Part shown: one piece after another, positions 52,213 to 60,544 of the stretch
Numbering within the stretch: the stretch's first letter is position 1
Layout of the letters: each line of letters starts with the position of its first letter
DNA from: JAHJDS01 sp964569795
GTDB lineage: Bacteria; Desulfobacterota; Desulfarculia; Desulfarculales; JAHJDS01
DNA length: 64,000 nucleotides
Direction of reading: 5' to 3'
Assembly: GCA_964569795.1 (NCBI GenBank)
Contig: CAZMVB010000009.1
Location: 62,001-126,000, forward strand
Position numbers and translations under genes: made by a program
Notes under the pieces: generated by a model
Database searches by the model: none
The model's input: only the letters and a program-made list of their open reading frames with translations
Told to the model about the DNA's origin: nothing

Positions 52213-52986
52213 ACGCCCCTTCCAGACCGGGGCGCGTTTTTCCAGAAAGGCCTTTACGCCCTCGGCGGCGTCCTCGGTGACGCACAGCCGGGCGAAGTCC
52301 TGGTTCATGTACTCCATGGCCGGATCGAAGTCCAGGGCCTCGGTGTCGTACCAGGCCCGCTTGCCCATGGTCAGGGCGATGGGGGACTTGTCGATCAGCT
52401 TGGCGGCCAGTTCGGCCGTGGCCTCGTCCAGTTTTTCGTCCGGCACCACCCGGTTGACCAGCCCGATCTCGTAGCACCGCTGGGCCGACAGCAGGTCCCC
52501 GGTCAGAAGCATCTCCAGGGCGTGCTTGGCGGTGACCACGGTGCGCAAGGGCACGGCCGGGCCGTGACAGAACAGCCCGACGTTGATGGCCGTGGTCCCG
52601 ATCCTGGCCTTTTCACCGGCCACGGCCAGATCGCAGGCCGCCACCAGTCCGGCGCCGTTGGCCGCGGCCACGCCGTTGACCCGGGCGATGACCGGCTTGT
52701 TCATGGACCGGATGGTGATCAGCGGGTCCATCATCCCGGCCACCCAGGCGACGTACTCGGCCTCGGTCTGGCCGCCGTACTCGCTGATGTCTATCCCGGC
52801 GCAGAAGGCCTTGCCCGCGCCGGTGACCACCACCACCCGGACCTCCGGGTGGTCGTCCATTTGCTTGAGCGCGGCGTTGAACTCGCGGCCCAGGGTGGTG
52901 CTGAAGGTGTTGAATTGCTCGGGCCGGTTGAGCGTGATCCGGCCGACGGACTGGCCGACCTCGACGATCACCGTTTCAAAGGACAT
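52210..52986 (-). CDS. enoyl-CoA hydratase/isomerase family protein
   Basis: 258 residues from ATG 52986 with GGGAGG. Crotonase fold: 'ITLNRPEQFNTFSTTLGREF', oxyanion-hole strand 'GAGKAFCAGIDISEYGG', and 'VNGVAAANGAGLVAACDLAVA'. At the position of the second catalytic Glu the protein reads 'NVGLFCHGPAV', an unusual Cys/His-containing loop, so a hydratase, isomerase or decarboxylase role cannot be decided. Twenty-seven bases separate it from the MBL gene. Confidence 0.85.
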   Translation of the reverse strand: MSFETVIVEVGQSVGRITLNRPEQFNTFSTTLGREFNAALKQMDDHPEVRVVVVTGAGKAFCAGIDISEYGGQTEAEYVAWVAGMMDPLITIRSMNKPVIARVNGVAAANGAGLVAACDLAVAGEKARIGTTAINVGLFCHGPAVPLRTVVTAKHALEMLLTGDLLSAQRCYEIGLVNRVVPDEKLDEATAELAAKLIDKSPIALTMGKRAWYDTEALDFDPAMEYMNQDFARLCVTEDAAEGVKAFLEKRAPVWKGR

Positions 52987-53216
52987 GGGCGCCTCCCGGG
53001 AAATGGTTGTCTCAGGGCGGCGGGCAGGGCTCCGCGGCGCGGAGCCGTCCTGCGCGACGGTCACCCCGGCCCATCCGGGACCGCCGGGGGATAAGCCCGA
53101 TCAGGGAAAGAGGATCATCGCCGGGGCCGGTCCCCCGGAGTGTCCGGACGACCGCCCGCACGCGGGACAATGGGCCGGCATTGGGAGACGGACGAACCCC
53201 CCAGGTGATGACGTCC

Positions 53217-53615
53217 TCAGCGGCGCCAGCGATAGCAGGTGCGGGTCGCCTTGCAGGGCAGGGTCAGCAGGTAATAGTGTTTCCGGTTGTTGACCGGCTT
53301 GAAGGCGAAAAAGTCGCGCATCACGCCGTTAACCTTGACCCGGGCGGCGTAAACCGTGCCGTCGGACTTGAGGGGCACGCCGTGGAACACGATCCGGCCG
53401 TGCTCGTCGGTGATGCCGCGCAGCGGAATGACCGTGTCCAGACACTGGGCCGTCAGAATCATCTCGAACTTGGCCCCGGGGGCCATCTTTTTTTCGTGGT
53501 TGGGGCCGGACTCGTAAACAAAGACGTTGATGGTATGGCCCGGCTGGGCCATGGCCGCCGGAACGAAGACCAGACAGGCAACTATCGCCAAAAACGGCCA
53601 GTACTTGGGGCGCAT
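53217..53615 (-). CDS. secreted protein of unknown function
   Basis: 132 residues. Signal peptide 'FLAIVACLVFVPAAMA-QP'. The mature part looks like a small beta-sandwich ('HTINVFVYESGPNHEKKMA', 'GITDEHGRIVFHGVPLKSDG'), similar in style to secreted carrier or carboxypeptidase-regulatory-like folds, ending with two cysteines that could form a disulfide. Family not recognised. Confidence 0.72.
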   Translation of the reverse strand: MRPKYWPFLAIVACLVFVPAAMAQPGHTINVFVYESGPNHEKKMAPGAKFEMILTAQCLDTVIPLRGITDEHGRIVFHGVPLKSDGTVYAARVKVNGVMRDFFAFKPVNNRKHYYLLTLPCKATRTCYRWRR

Positions 53616-53735
53616 CTCTCACTCCTGGGCAGGTTACGCGGTAATTCTAACCAATCAGGGCCGTCGAGGTCAACAGTTCCCGCGTTGCGGCCCTAGGCGT
53701 TGACCGGATCGGGGCCCCTCTGCTAGATTTACCTG

Positions 53736-54350
53736 ATGAACCCGCGGTCGGAGTCGAGGATCGTGCGCCCCCTGTCCATCAGACGCCTGTTGACCGGTGT
53801 TCTGACCCTGTTCCTGCTGGCCCTGCTCCTGGGGGTCGGCTTCAACGCCGTCAATCCCGTGGGCGAGCGCCTGCCCCTGATCCCGGAGTACTCCCGGCAC
53901 ACCCCCTACCGGGTCATCTCTCTTCACCAGGCGGCCGAGATCTTTCTGGCCCAGCAATTCTACCTGTGGCGGACTTGGGGGGGCGGCAAGGTCCTCTTCC
54001 TGGACGCCCGGGCCCGCCTGGAATGGCAGGACCACCGCATCCCGGGCGCGATGCTGATGTACCCCCTGTCCTACGTCCAGTGGTCCTGTGACAAGAAAAC
54101 CGGCCGCTGCCGGGAGGAGCGTAACGACTATTTCGGACGGGTCCTCTATCCCTTCACCCCGGCCTTCAAGGACAAGAAACTGCCCCTGATCGTTTACGGC
54201 CGGACCCTGTTCTACAACCTGGCGGCCGAGCTGGCCTGGCGCCTTCACAAACGGGGGCACTCAAACATCCGGCTCATGGAGGCCTCCCTGGCCGACTGGA
54301 AGGCGGCCGGCCTGCCGATCTACGGACCGCAACTGACGGGGCCCAAATGA
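53736..54350 (+). CDS. rhodanese-like domain protein lacking the catalytic cysteine
   Basis: 204 residues. N-terminal transmembrane anchor ('LLTGVLTLFLLALLLGVGF'), then a periplasmic rhodanese fold with 'VLFLDARARLEWQDHRIPGA' and 'LPLIVYGRTLFYNLAAELAWRL'. The active-site loop normally begins with Cys after 'VVY'; here it is Gly, so sulphur transfer is unlikely. First gene of a four-gene redox operon; overlaps the next by four bases. Confidence 0.82.
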   Translation: MNPRSESRIVRPLSIRRLLTGVLTLFLLALLLGVGFNAVNPVGERLPLIPEYSRHTPYRVISLHQAAEIFLAQQFYLWRTWGGGKVLFLDARARLEWQDHRIPGAMLMYPLSYVQWSCDKKTGRCREERNDYFGRVLYPFTPAFKDKKLPLIVYGRTLFYNLAAELAWRLHKRGHSNIRLMEASLADWKAAGLPIYGPQLTGPK

Positions 54351-55090
54351 GCGGAACGGCGGCAACCATGGGCTGGCGGGCCCCGACCCGGGCCGAGCGG
54401 TTCTTCCTGGCCGCAAGCGTGGCCTGCCTGGCCGTGTGGGGGCTCGGCTTCGAGCTGGGGCGGATCTGGAACCCGTGGGGGCTCGAGATGGCCCGGTGGT
54501 CCTGGTCCTGGTTCGGGCCGAAGGGCCCCTGGGGAATGCTCGGGGCCATGTCCTCCTTTACCGGGTGGTGGCACGGTTTCGATGTGGCCCTGTTGGCGGT
54601 CATCTTCGGCGGGGCCGGGGTTTTGGCCTGGCTGGCCTTCAGGTTCCTGCCCGCGCCCTGGCTCATCCTGGCCGGACGGCTGTACCTGGGCTACGTCTTC
54701 GTTGACGCCTCCCTCGAAAAGATCCTCCATCCCCAGGTCTTTGCCTCGGCCATGGTCCAGTACGACCTGTTCCCCCATTTCCTGGTCAACCTGGCCTCGC
54801 TGTGGGTCCCCTGGCTGGAGTTGCTGTGCGGCCTGGCGTTGATCCTGGGCCTGTGGACCCGGGTGTCCGGGTTCGTGCTCAGCGGTCTGCTGGGCTGGTT
54901 CCTGTTCGCGATCATCATCAACATCTTTCGGGGCAATTCGTTCGATTGCGGCTGCGGCACGGCCGGGGACGACGTCCTGGGCTGGGGGGTGGTCTGGCGG
55001 GACGTGTACATGCTCATGATCGCCTTGACCGTCTTCCTGTTCGACCGCGGTTTTCTGGCCGTGGACCGGCTGTTCAGGCGGAAGAAATGA
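54347..55090 (+). CDS. MauE/DoxX-like integral membrane protein
   Basis: 247 residues with about five or six membrane helices. 'AGRLYLGYVFVDASLEKILHP' and 'LFPHFLVNLASLWVPWLELLCGLALI' match the MauE/DoxX group, and 'NSFDCGCGTAGDD' in the last loop is the cysteine pair seen in MauE-like thiol-redox partners. MauE helps make disulfide-rich periplasmic proteins. Fits with the TlpA- and DsbD-like genes that follow. Confidence 0.82.
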   Translation: MSGTAATMGWRAPTRAERFFLAASVACLAVWGLGFELGRIWNPWGLEMARWSWSWFGPKGPWGMLGAMSSFTGWWHGFDVALLAVIFGGAGVLAWLAFRFLPAPWLILAGRLYLGYVFVDASLEKILHPQVFASAMVQYDLFPHFLVNLASLWVPWLELLCGLALILGLWTRVSGFVLSGLLGWFLFAIIINIFRGNSFDCGCGTAGDDVLGWGVVWRDVYMLMIALTVFLFDRGFLAVDRLFRRKK

Positions 55091-55212
55091 TCCCGCCCCC
55101 GGGGACCGGCCGCCGTTTGCACCTTCCGGTGCACCGTAGTAAATTGAAGTCAGGCCCTCGGGGTCGGGCCTCCAGGGAGCGTCCCGGCTCCGGATTCTTC
55201 AGGAGGAAGCTT

Positions 55213-55746
55213 ATGAGTCGCTGGCCGTTCACGGCGATGGTTCTCTGCCTGGCGTGCCTTGTTTGGGCCGCCCCCCTGACCGCCTCCGCGGCGGTGCCCC
55301 TGGGCAGCCGCTTCACGGGCATCGTCCTGCCCGACGTCCAGAGACGGCCGGTGGACATCGGCCGCCTGGTGGGCAAGAAGGTGCTGTTGCTCATCTACTG
55401 GTCGCTGACCTGCGGCCAGTGCGCCAAGGACGTGCCCCGGCTGCTCAAGCTGGCCGAGAAATACCGCGGCCCGAAATTCATGGTGGTCTTCGTCAACGGC
55501 GACGGGGACGAGATGCGGGGCACGGTTTACTACTACATGAAGGCCAAGCACGTCCACTGGATCTCGGTCATGGACAAGCTCGTGATCGACGACTACGAGT
55601 TCAAGAAGAGGTTTCGGGTGATGGCCACGCCCGGGGTGAACGTGGTCGATATCAAGGGGATCGTCCGCTACTCGCATGACGGCGGGGTGGACTATTTCAA
55701 GCTGAGGAGGGCGATCGAGTCGTCCCTGGCCGAGGCCAAGCGATGA
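55213..55746 (+). CDS. TlpA/ResA-like periplasmic thioredoxin
   Basis: 177 residues from ATG 55213 with AGGAGGA. Signal peptide to about residue 27. Thioredoxin active site C67-G-Q-C70 in 'LIYWSLTCGQC', and cis-Pro region 'VMATPGVNVVDIKG'. Peroxiredoxin-like TlpA proteins reduce periplasmic disulfides, for instance in cytochrome maturation. Overlaps the next gene by four bases. Confidence 0.85.
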   Translation: MSRWPFTAMVLCLACLVWAAPLTASAAVPLGSRFTGIVLPDVQRRPVDIGRLVGKKVLLLIYWSLTCGQCAKDVPRLLKLAEKYRGPKFMVVFVNGDGDEMRGTVYYYMKAKHVHWISVMDKLVIDDYEFKKRFRVMATPGVNVVDIKGIVRYSHDGGVDYFKLRRAIESSLAEAKR

Positions 55747-56222
55747 GACGGGTCCTGATCGGTTGCCTGGCGGTCTGGGTCGGTCTGGCCGGCGCCGCCC
55801 TGGCCAACGATCAGCCGGTGGTCAAGACCAGTCTGCGGGTGGTCCCGGCCCGGGTCAAGGCCGGTTCGGCCGCCGTGGCCGTGCTCACCCTGCGGATCCT
55901 CCCGGGGCACCACATCAACGTCCCCCGGCCGCCCCTGAAGGACCTGATGCCCACCCGGTTGATCCTCGAACCGTCGCCCGGCCTGAAGCTGGTCCGCGTC
56001 AACTGGCCCCCGGGGCACGTGGTCAAGATGCCCTTCGCGGACAGGCCCCTGCCGTTCTACGACGGGACCGTGGTCGTGGCCCTTCAGCTCCGGGTGGAGG
56101 CCGACGCCAGACCCGGCCGCCGGATCCTCCGGGCCAAGGTGCACTACCAGGCCTGCGACCAGAGTTCCTGCCTGTTACCGGAGAGCGTATCAGTATCCGG
56201 GGCCCTGGAGGTCGTCAAATAG
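55743..56222 (+). CDS. DsbD alpha-domain-like periplasmic protein
   Basis: 159 residues with signal peptide ('LAVWVGLAGAALA'). The C-terminal 'AKVHYQACDQSSCLLPESV' carries the two conserved cysteines of the DsbD N-terminal (alpha) domain. It is a free-standing version that should pass reducing power to periplasmic partners such as the TlpA-like neighbour. Last gene of the operon, ended by a strong terminator. Confidence 0.87.
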   Translation: MRRVLIGCLAVWVGLAGAALANDQPVVKTSLRVVPARVKAGSAAVAVLTLRILPGHHINVPRPPLKDLMPTRLILEPSPGLKLVRVNWPPGHVVKMPFADRPLPFYDGTVVVALQLRVEADARPGRRILRAKVHYQACDQSSCLLPESVSVSGALEVVK

Positions 56223-56257
56223 ACGGTCCCCGGCGCCTGAGTGATCCGGGCTGAAAG

Positions 56258-56290
56258 AGGCCCCGCCCATGAGAGCGGGGCCTTTTCTTT
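56258..56290 (+). terminator. intrinsic terminator of the redox operon
   Basis: Perfect 9-bp stem (56258-56266 with 56275-56283), loop CCATGAGA, followed by TTTTCTTT. It is 35 bases after the operon's last stop and may also end the convergent regulator gene. Confidence 0.85.
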
Positions 56291-56307
56291 GGCGGACAAA
56301 CGAACGG

Positions 56308-56868
56308 TTATTCGGAGCGATAGTCCTCGCCCGGCTCGTGAATGGTCGGCGTGGGGACCTCGGTGCCGGTCAAGTCCGGGGCCGGCTCGAGACCGGCGCG
56401 CCGCTCGGACTCCGGGTCGGGGTCGGTCAGGTCGAGCAGGGACTTGAGCGGAATCAGCTTCCGGGGGTCGCCCTCGTGGTAGATCCGTACCACTTGGTTG
56501 ATCATCGCCCGGAGTCGATTGTCGGCCGTTTCCGGCAGGAGCGCGGCCAGCTGCATCTTCAGCGTGGCCATCTGCTCCTCGGCCGAGGCCATCCGCTGCC
56601 GCAGCGTCTCGGCCATGGTCTGGGCCGGAGAGGGGAAGGCATCCGAGCGCCCGTCGATGTACTCCTGGCCTTGACCGGTCAGGAGCCACTCGATGGTCAC
56701 CCCGTACTTCTCGGCGATGAACCGGATCAGTTTCTTGGATGGTTCCCGGATATCGGCCTCTAGTTTGGCCAGATACCCCCGACTGATGTTGATGGTGGGT
56801 GCAAATGCTTCCTGGGTCAGACCAGTTCTCCGACGGAGCGTCCTGATCCTAGAACCAATTGTGCTCAT
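56308..56868 (-). CDS. XRE-family DNA-binding regulator
   Basis: 186 residues. Residues 5-60 form a helix-turn-helix: 'LRRRTGLTQEAFAPTINISR' then 'YLAKLEADIREPSKKLI', the usual phage-repressor-like pattern. A helix-rich middle ('AETLRQRMASAEEQMATL') likely dimerises. There is no peptidase or ligand domain recognised. It has an unusually long, structured upstream region and a good promoter far from its start. Confidence 0.82.
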   Translation of the reverse strand: MSTIGSRIRTLRRRTGLTQEAFAPTINISRGYLAKLEADIREPSKKLIRFIAEKYGVTIEWLLTGQGQEYIDGRSDAFPSPAQTMAETLRQRMASAEEQMATLKMQLAALLPETADNRLRAMINQVVRIYHEGDPRKLIPLKSLLDLTDPDPESERRAGLEPAPDLTGTEVPTPTIHEPGEDYRSE

Positions 56869-57094
56869 GAACCGTTAACCTCATCTGATATAAGAACGAC
56901 ACTGTTGGAGAGCTTTCTTCCGGAAACCGAATGAGCTTATTCCGGGTGACAGCCCTGCTCTTACCACGGAACGTCCCTTGGGCCGTGGCGAGGCTATTTC
57001 CCCGTTTCCGGTCCATCAGTGATGGGATGTAAAGTGTCCCTGGCCCATCCCGTGAGTGCGTACGATTACCTAACAGACCATATCCTCCCTCGTT
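56869..57094 (-). ncRNA. candidate structured leader RNA or small RNA upstream of the XRE regulator
   Basis: A transcript from the promoter at 57101-57129 would have about 225 non-coding bases. It can form a perfect hairpin (ccacgg 56964-56969 with ccgtgg 56983-56988), a long-range 8-bp helix (56920-56927 with 57004-57011) enclosing it, a 5-bp hairpin (57013-57017 with 57021-57025) and a competing helix gggatg 57024-57029 with catccc 57046-57051. I recognise no known riboswitch. The competing pairings suggest a switch. Confidence 0.5.
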
Positions 57095-57100
57095 CAGGCT

Positions 57101-57129
57101 ACTCTAACGATATTTTAGCTTGAAGTCAA
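57101..57129 (-). promoter_or_regulatory. sigma70-type promoter, minus strand
   Basis: Read on the minus strand: TTGACT at 57129-57124, a 17-bp spacer, then TAGAGT at 57106-57101. Transcription would start near 57094 and run into the candidate leader RNA and the XRE gene. Confidence 0.6.
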
Positions 57130-57234
57130 CTGTATCTGGTCCTTTTTTGTTCACCTGAAGGTCGTTTTCTTCGACGATGATCAAGAAATATGAAACTATT
57201 CTGGTTGGTTCTCGGAAATGGAGCTTTCCCGGCC

Positions 57235-58272
57235 TCAATTGGTCTTGAACCATTGTCGAACCTGGTCGGCGGCCCGTTCCGGGGGCAGAAAGGTGAGGGC
57301 CTCGTCGTGAAGGCGCTGAAAGTAATTAATATCGCTGATATCGACCGGCGGGATGGTCAATCTGGGTAAAATTCGTAATTGGGGCCAGAAATCCGGGGCC
57401 GGGATCAGGTGCAGGGCCAGGTTCAGGGCCGGAATGTTCTGGTCGTGCAGGCAGGCCAGGACCTGGGACAGGCTGGCGCTCAGGGCCTCGACGGCCTCGG
57501 GGCTCAACCGGTCCGTCCGTCCCTCGGGCTCGACCAGGGCCATCAGGTCATAGACCCCCTGGGGCGCGAAGGGCGACAGCCAGGTGACCGGTCCGGTCTG
57601 GATGATGAACCGCTGGCCGATCTCCTTTTCCCGGGCGATGAGGTCGGGCCAGAAGGGGCGGTCGTATCGGTCGCGGTAGTGCCCCAGGCCGTCGATCATT
57701 TCCCGTTGCAGGCGGGTCGGCCGCTCCAGGGCCACGGCCTGAAAGTGGGGATGAACCTGTCCGGCCCCGGCCAGGGGCATGTAATTCATGTTGATCGAGC
57801 AGTATTCGTAGGCGGGCTCGGTCCGCGCCACGGCCTCGAAGTAGGCCTGGGAGGCGGTGACGCCGTCGGCCAGCACCTGGGGGTCCATCTGATCCAGGGC
57901 CCGGAAATGCCGGCGTCCCAGGGCGACCACGGCGCTGTGCCGGGTGTAGGGAAAGGCGTTGGGGAAGACCACCGCCCCACCGTGCCGGATTCGTCCTTCC
58001 GGGTCGGCAAAGCCCGGCACGAATTTGGCCGCCCGGTTATCGACCGCCTCGGGGCAGAAGGCGCAGCCCAGCTCGACCGAGCGCTTGACCAGGGGCTCGA
58101 GGTCCACCGGGGGCAGCTTCTTGATCCGAAAGGGGACGATCCGGCTGACCTGTCCGGTCAGGGGATCCTCCCGGACGTCCACGGTCAGGGTGGTCTCCTC
58201 GAATCCCTGAAACGGGTTCAAGAACCGGGACTGCTGGGGGGTGGGCTGGAGCTGGATCGGATTTTGATTCAT
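57235..58272 (-). CDS. galactose-1-phosphate uridylyltransferase-like protein (HIT/GalT fold)
   Basis: 345 residues. 'NMNYMPLAGAGQVHPHFQAV' carries the H-P-H-x-Q active-site motif of GalT-type transferases; 'CAFCPEAVDNRAAKF' holds a cysteine pair resembling the GalT structural metal site. Such enzymes swap UMP between UDP-glucose and hexose 1-phosphate; related ADP-sugar phosphorylases exist. Possibly linked to surface-sugar metabolism elsewhere. Exact substrate uncertain. Confidence 0.82.
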   Translation of the reverse strand: MNQNPIQLQPTPQQSRFLNPFQGFEETTLTVDVREDPLTGQVSRIVPFRIKKLPPVDLEPLVKRSVELGCAFCPEAVDNRAAKFVPGFADPEGRIRHGGAVVFPNAFPYTRHSAVVALGRRHFRALDQMDPQVLADGVTASQAYFEAVARTEPAYEYCSINMNYMPLAGAGQVHPHFQAVALERPTRLQREMIDGLGHYRDRYDRPFWPDLIAREKEIGQRFIIQTGPVTWLSPFAPQGVYDLMALVEPEGRTDRLSPEAVEALSASLSQVLACLHDQNIPALNLALHLIPAPDFWPQLRILPRLTIPPVDISDINYFQRLHDEALTFLPPERAADQVRQWFKTN

Positions 58273-58322
58273 AATGGCGGCGACCTTACCACACTTTTCA
58301 GTCAGGGGTCCAGGGGCGGAAA

Positions 58323-58964
58323 ATGTTCGTTTCGGATCGACCCGACGCCTACGAGACGGTCTATGAGGAGTTGACCGGACGGCTGGCCGAGGTGGACTGG
58401 CCGGCGGTGGGCCCCGGGATCGGCGCCCGGGTCCACCAGAACGGCCTGGACTTTTCCATCTTCAACCTGCCGGTGCGGGTGGACGCCTCGGGGGTCCGGG
58501 TGGCCGGGGAGACGGGCCTGGAAACGTCCCTGCGGATCATCTGCTGTCATTACGTCCTGCGCGGCGGGGGCGGCCGGCTGAAGGGCGAGTGGGCGGCCTA
58601 TCGCGACTTCAAGGACGCGGCCCCCTTTGTGGCCGCCTATCGCCGGCTGGTGGACGAGTCGCTGGGCCGGGCCTTCTCCGGCCGGGGCCGCGATCTGGTC
58701 CGGGCGGCGGCAAATTTGGGGGGCTTGGCGGTCGATGACGTCCCCGGTGACGTGGCCCTGGGCTTCCTGGCCCTGCCCCGCCTGCCCCTCCGTCTCACCT
58801 TTTACGAGGCCGACGAGGACTTCGGGGCCGAGGCCCGGGTCCTGTTCGACCGGGGGGCCGAGGACTATCTGGACGTGGAGTGTCTGGCGGTGATCGCTTA
58901 CCTGCTGGCCGAGTTGTTGATCGCCGGCCCGGCCCGGTCTCCCCGAGCGGCGTCCCCTGAATAG
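58323..58964 (+). CDS. DUF3786-family protein
   Basis: 213 residues. 'LTFYEADEDFGAEARVLFDR' followed by 'DYLDVECLAVIAYLLAELL' matches the DUF3786 pattern common in sulphate-reducing and acetogenic anaerobes, some members of which lie near corrinoid or CODH genes. N-terminal part is alpha/beta without recognised motifs. Function unknown. Divergent from the GalT-like gene, with about 50 bp between start codons. Confidence 0.78.
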   Translation: MFVSDRPDAYETVYEELTGRLAEVDWPAVGPGIGARVHQNGLDFSIFNLPVRVDASGVRVAGETGLETSLRIICCHYVLRGGGGRLKGEWAAYRDFKDAAPFVAAYRRLVDESLGRAFSGRGRDLVRAAANLGGLAVDDVPGDVALGFLALPRLPLRLTFYEADEDFGAEARVLFDRGAEDYLDVECLAVIAYLLAELLIAGPARSPRAASPE

Positions 58965-59021
58965 CCCACGGCTCGACAAGTGCAGTACCGGCCGAACCGC
59001 CGGGAACGTCCCATCCTCCCC

Positions 59022-59040
59022 GTCACCCGAATTGGGTGAC
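59022..59040. terminator. short hairpin between convergent genes
   Basis: Perfect 7-bp stem (GTCACCC 59022-59028 with GGGTGAC 59034-59040), loop GAATT, seven bases before the helicase stop codon. No T-run on either side, so terminator activity is uncertain. Confidence 0.35.
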
Positions 59041-59046
59041 GAACGA

Positions 59047-60288
59047 CTAGGCGGCGGTCCCCGGCCTCCGTCCGCCCCGCCGCCGCCGGCCTGGTGAGCC
59101 GTTTCCGGAGAAGACGGCGGCCGGCGGCCGGACCGGAGCGTCGGTCGCGGCCCGATAGGGGTGATCCTCGACGACCGGCACCGCCCGCCGGATCAGCCGT
59201 TCGATGTCACGCAGGTATGTCCTTTCCTTGGCGTCGCAAAAGGAAATGGCCTCGCCCCCGGCCCCGGCCCGGCCGGTGCGGCCGATGCGGTGGACGTAGC
59301 TCTCGGGCTCGTTGGGCAGATCGAAATTGATGACGTGGGTGATGCCCTCGACGTCGATTCCCCGGGCGGCGATGTCCGTGGCCACCAGGACGCGGGCGCG
59401 TCCGCTGCGGAATTTCTCCAGGGCGGCCTGGCGGGCGTTCTGGGACTTGTTGCCGTGGATGGCCTCGGCCCTGACCTGGAGCCGGGCCAACTGCTTGGTC
59501 AGGCGATCGGCGCCGTGCTTGGTCCGGGTGAACACCAGGGCCCGCTTGACCCGCGCGTCCTTGAGGACCTCGCCCAGCAGAAAACGCTTGTCCCCTTGGG
59601 CCACGAACAAGACCTTCTGGCCGATGCGCTCCACCGGCGTGGCCGCCGGGGTCACCGCCACCTTGACCGGATCGGTCAGGATGGTGTCGGCCAGTCGGGC
59701 GATCTTGGGGGGCATGGTGGCCGAGAAGAAGAGCGTTTGCCGTTGTCGAGGGAGGGTGGCCAGGACCCTCTTGATATCCGGCAGGAAACCCATGTCCAGC
59801 ATCCGGTCGGCCTCGTCCAGGACAAAGACCTCGAGGCGGTCCAGGCGCAGGTGGCCCTGACCCATCAGGTCCAGCAGCCGGCCCGGAGTGGCCACCAGGA
59901 CGTCCAGCCCCCGGCGGCAGGCGGCCGCCTGCGGGGCCTGGCCCACCCCGCCGAAGACCACTGCATAGCGGAGCCGGAGATGGCGGCCGTAGGCCCGGAA
60001 ACTGTCGGCGATCTGGCCGGCCAGTTCACGGGTGGGGGTCAGCACCAGGACCCGGGCGGTCCGGGGTGCGGGCGGCCTCTGGGGCGAGGCCAGACGTTGG
60101 AGGATGGGCAGGGCAAAGGCCGCCGTCTTGCCGGTGCCGGTCTGGGCGCAGCCCAGGAGATCGCGGCCGTCGAGCAGGTGGGGGATCGCCTCGGCCTGAA
60201 TGGGTGTCGGCCTGGTGTAGCCCACGTCGCCCAGGGCGCGCCGCAGGGGTTTGATAAGATCGAGTTGAGCAAAAGAGGTCGGTTTCAT
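59047..60288 (-). CDS. DEAD-box ATP-dependent RNA helicase, RhlE-like
   Basis: 413 residues. All motifs present: Q motif 'YTRPTPIQAEAIPHL', motif I 'AQTGTGKT', motif II 'VLDEADRMLDMGF', motif III 'FSATMP', and 'HRIGRTGRAG' motif VI. The C-terminal ~40 residues are basic and Arg/Gly-rich, typical of RhlE tails that bind RNA. Unwinds RNA in ribosome assembly or cold adaptation. Its promoter lies about 180 bases upstream, so it has a long 5' leader. Confidence 0.92.
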   Translation of the reverse strand: MKPTSFAQLDLIKPLRRALGDVGYTRPTPIQAEAIPHLLDGRDLLGCAQTGTGKTAAFALPILQRLASPQRPPAPRTARVLVLTPTRELAGQIADSFRAYGRHLRLRYAVVFGGVGQAPQAAACRRGLDVLVATPGRLLDLMGQGHLRLDRLEVFVLDEADRMLDMGFLPDIKRVLATLPRQRQTLFFSATMPPKIARLADTILTDPVKVAVTPAATPVERIGQKVLFVAQGDKRFLLGEVLKDARVKRALVFTRTKHGADRLTKQLARLQVRAEAIHGNKSQNARQAALEKFRSGRARVLVATDIAARGIDVEGITHVINFDLPNEPESYVHRIGRTGRAGAGGEAISFCDAKERTYLRDIERLIRRAVPVVEDHPYRAATDAPVRPPAAVFSGNGSPGRRRRGGRRPGTAA

Positions 60289-60468
60289 TACTATCCTTAC
60301 GTTTAGTGGTCTGGACCTGAAGGTCCGTTAAAAAAAAATAGATCGACGTCTCTTCGGCAAAGTGCACCAGAGCATCCGGGGACTAACGAGCCTAATTGGC
60401 AAGCTTTGAGGCGGCGCGGTCGCGCCGTTGAGGCTAGCGGGATTGGGCTTATTGGTCTGTTGGATCCA

Positions 60469-60497
60469 AACCTAACCATCCCCGAGCGGATTGTCAA
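60469..60497 (-). promoter_or_regulatory. sigma70-type promoter of the RNA helicase gene
   Basis: Minus strand: TTGACA at 60497-60492, 17-bp spacer, TAGGTT at 60474-60469. It implies a 5' leader of ~170 bases before the helicase start, a common arrangement for cold-shock-regulated helicases. Confidence 0.55.
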
Positions 60498-60528
60498 CCA
60501 AAAAGACCGGTTGCGCCAGCGCACCGGT
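60498..60528 (-). terminator. intrinsic terminator of the TPR protein gene
   Basis: Minus-strand stem made of 60528-60519 and 60516-60506 (about 10 bp, one bulge) followed by CTTTTTGG. It lies 17 bases after the stop at 60545 and directly abuts the helicase promoter. Confidence 0.65.
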
Positions 60529-60544
60529 GACCGTTCGACTCCGA

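Noticed and set aside
56236..56253. Possible third copy of the TAGCCCGG repeat end
   Set aside because: Only about ten bases (ATCCGGGCT) match, with no TA flank; expected by chance in this composition.
56869..57094. 6S RNA identity for the structured leader
   Set aside because: The expected single long closing helix with a large central bubble is not evident; the helices found are local, so I kept it as an unclassified candidate.
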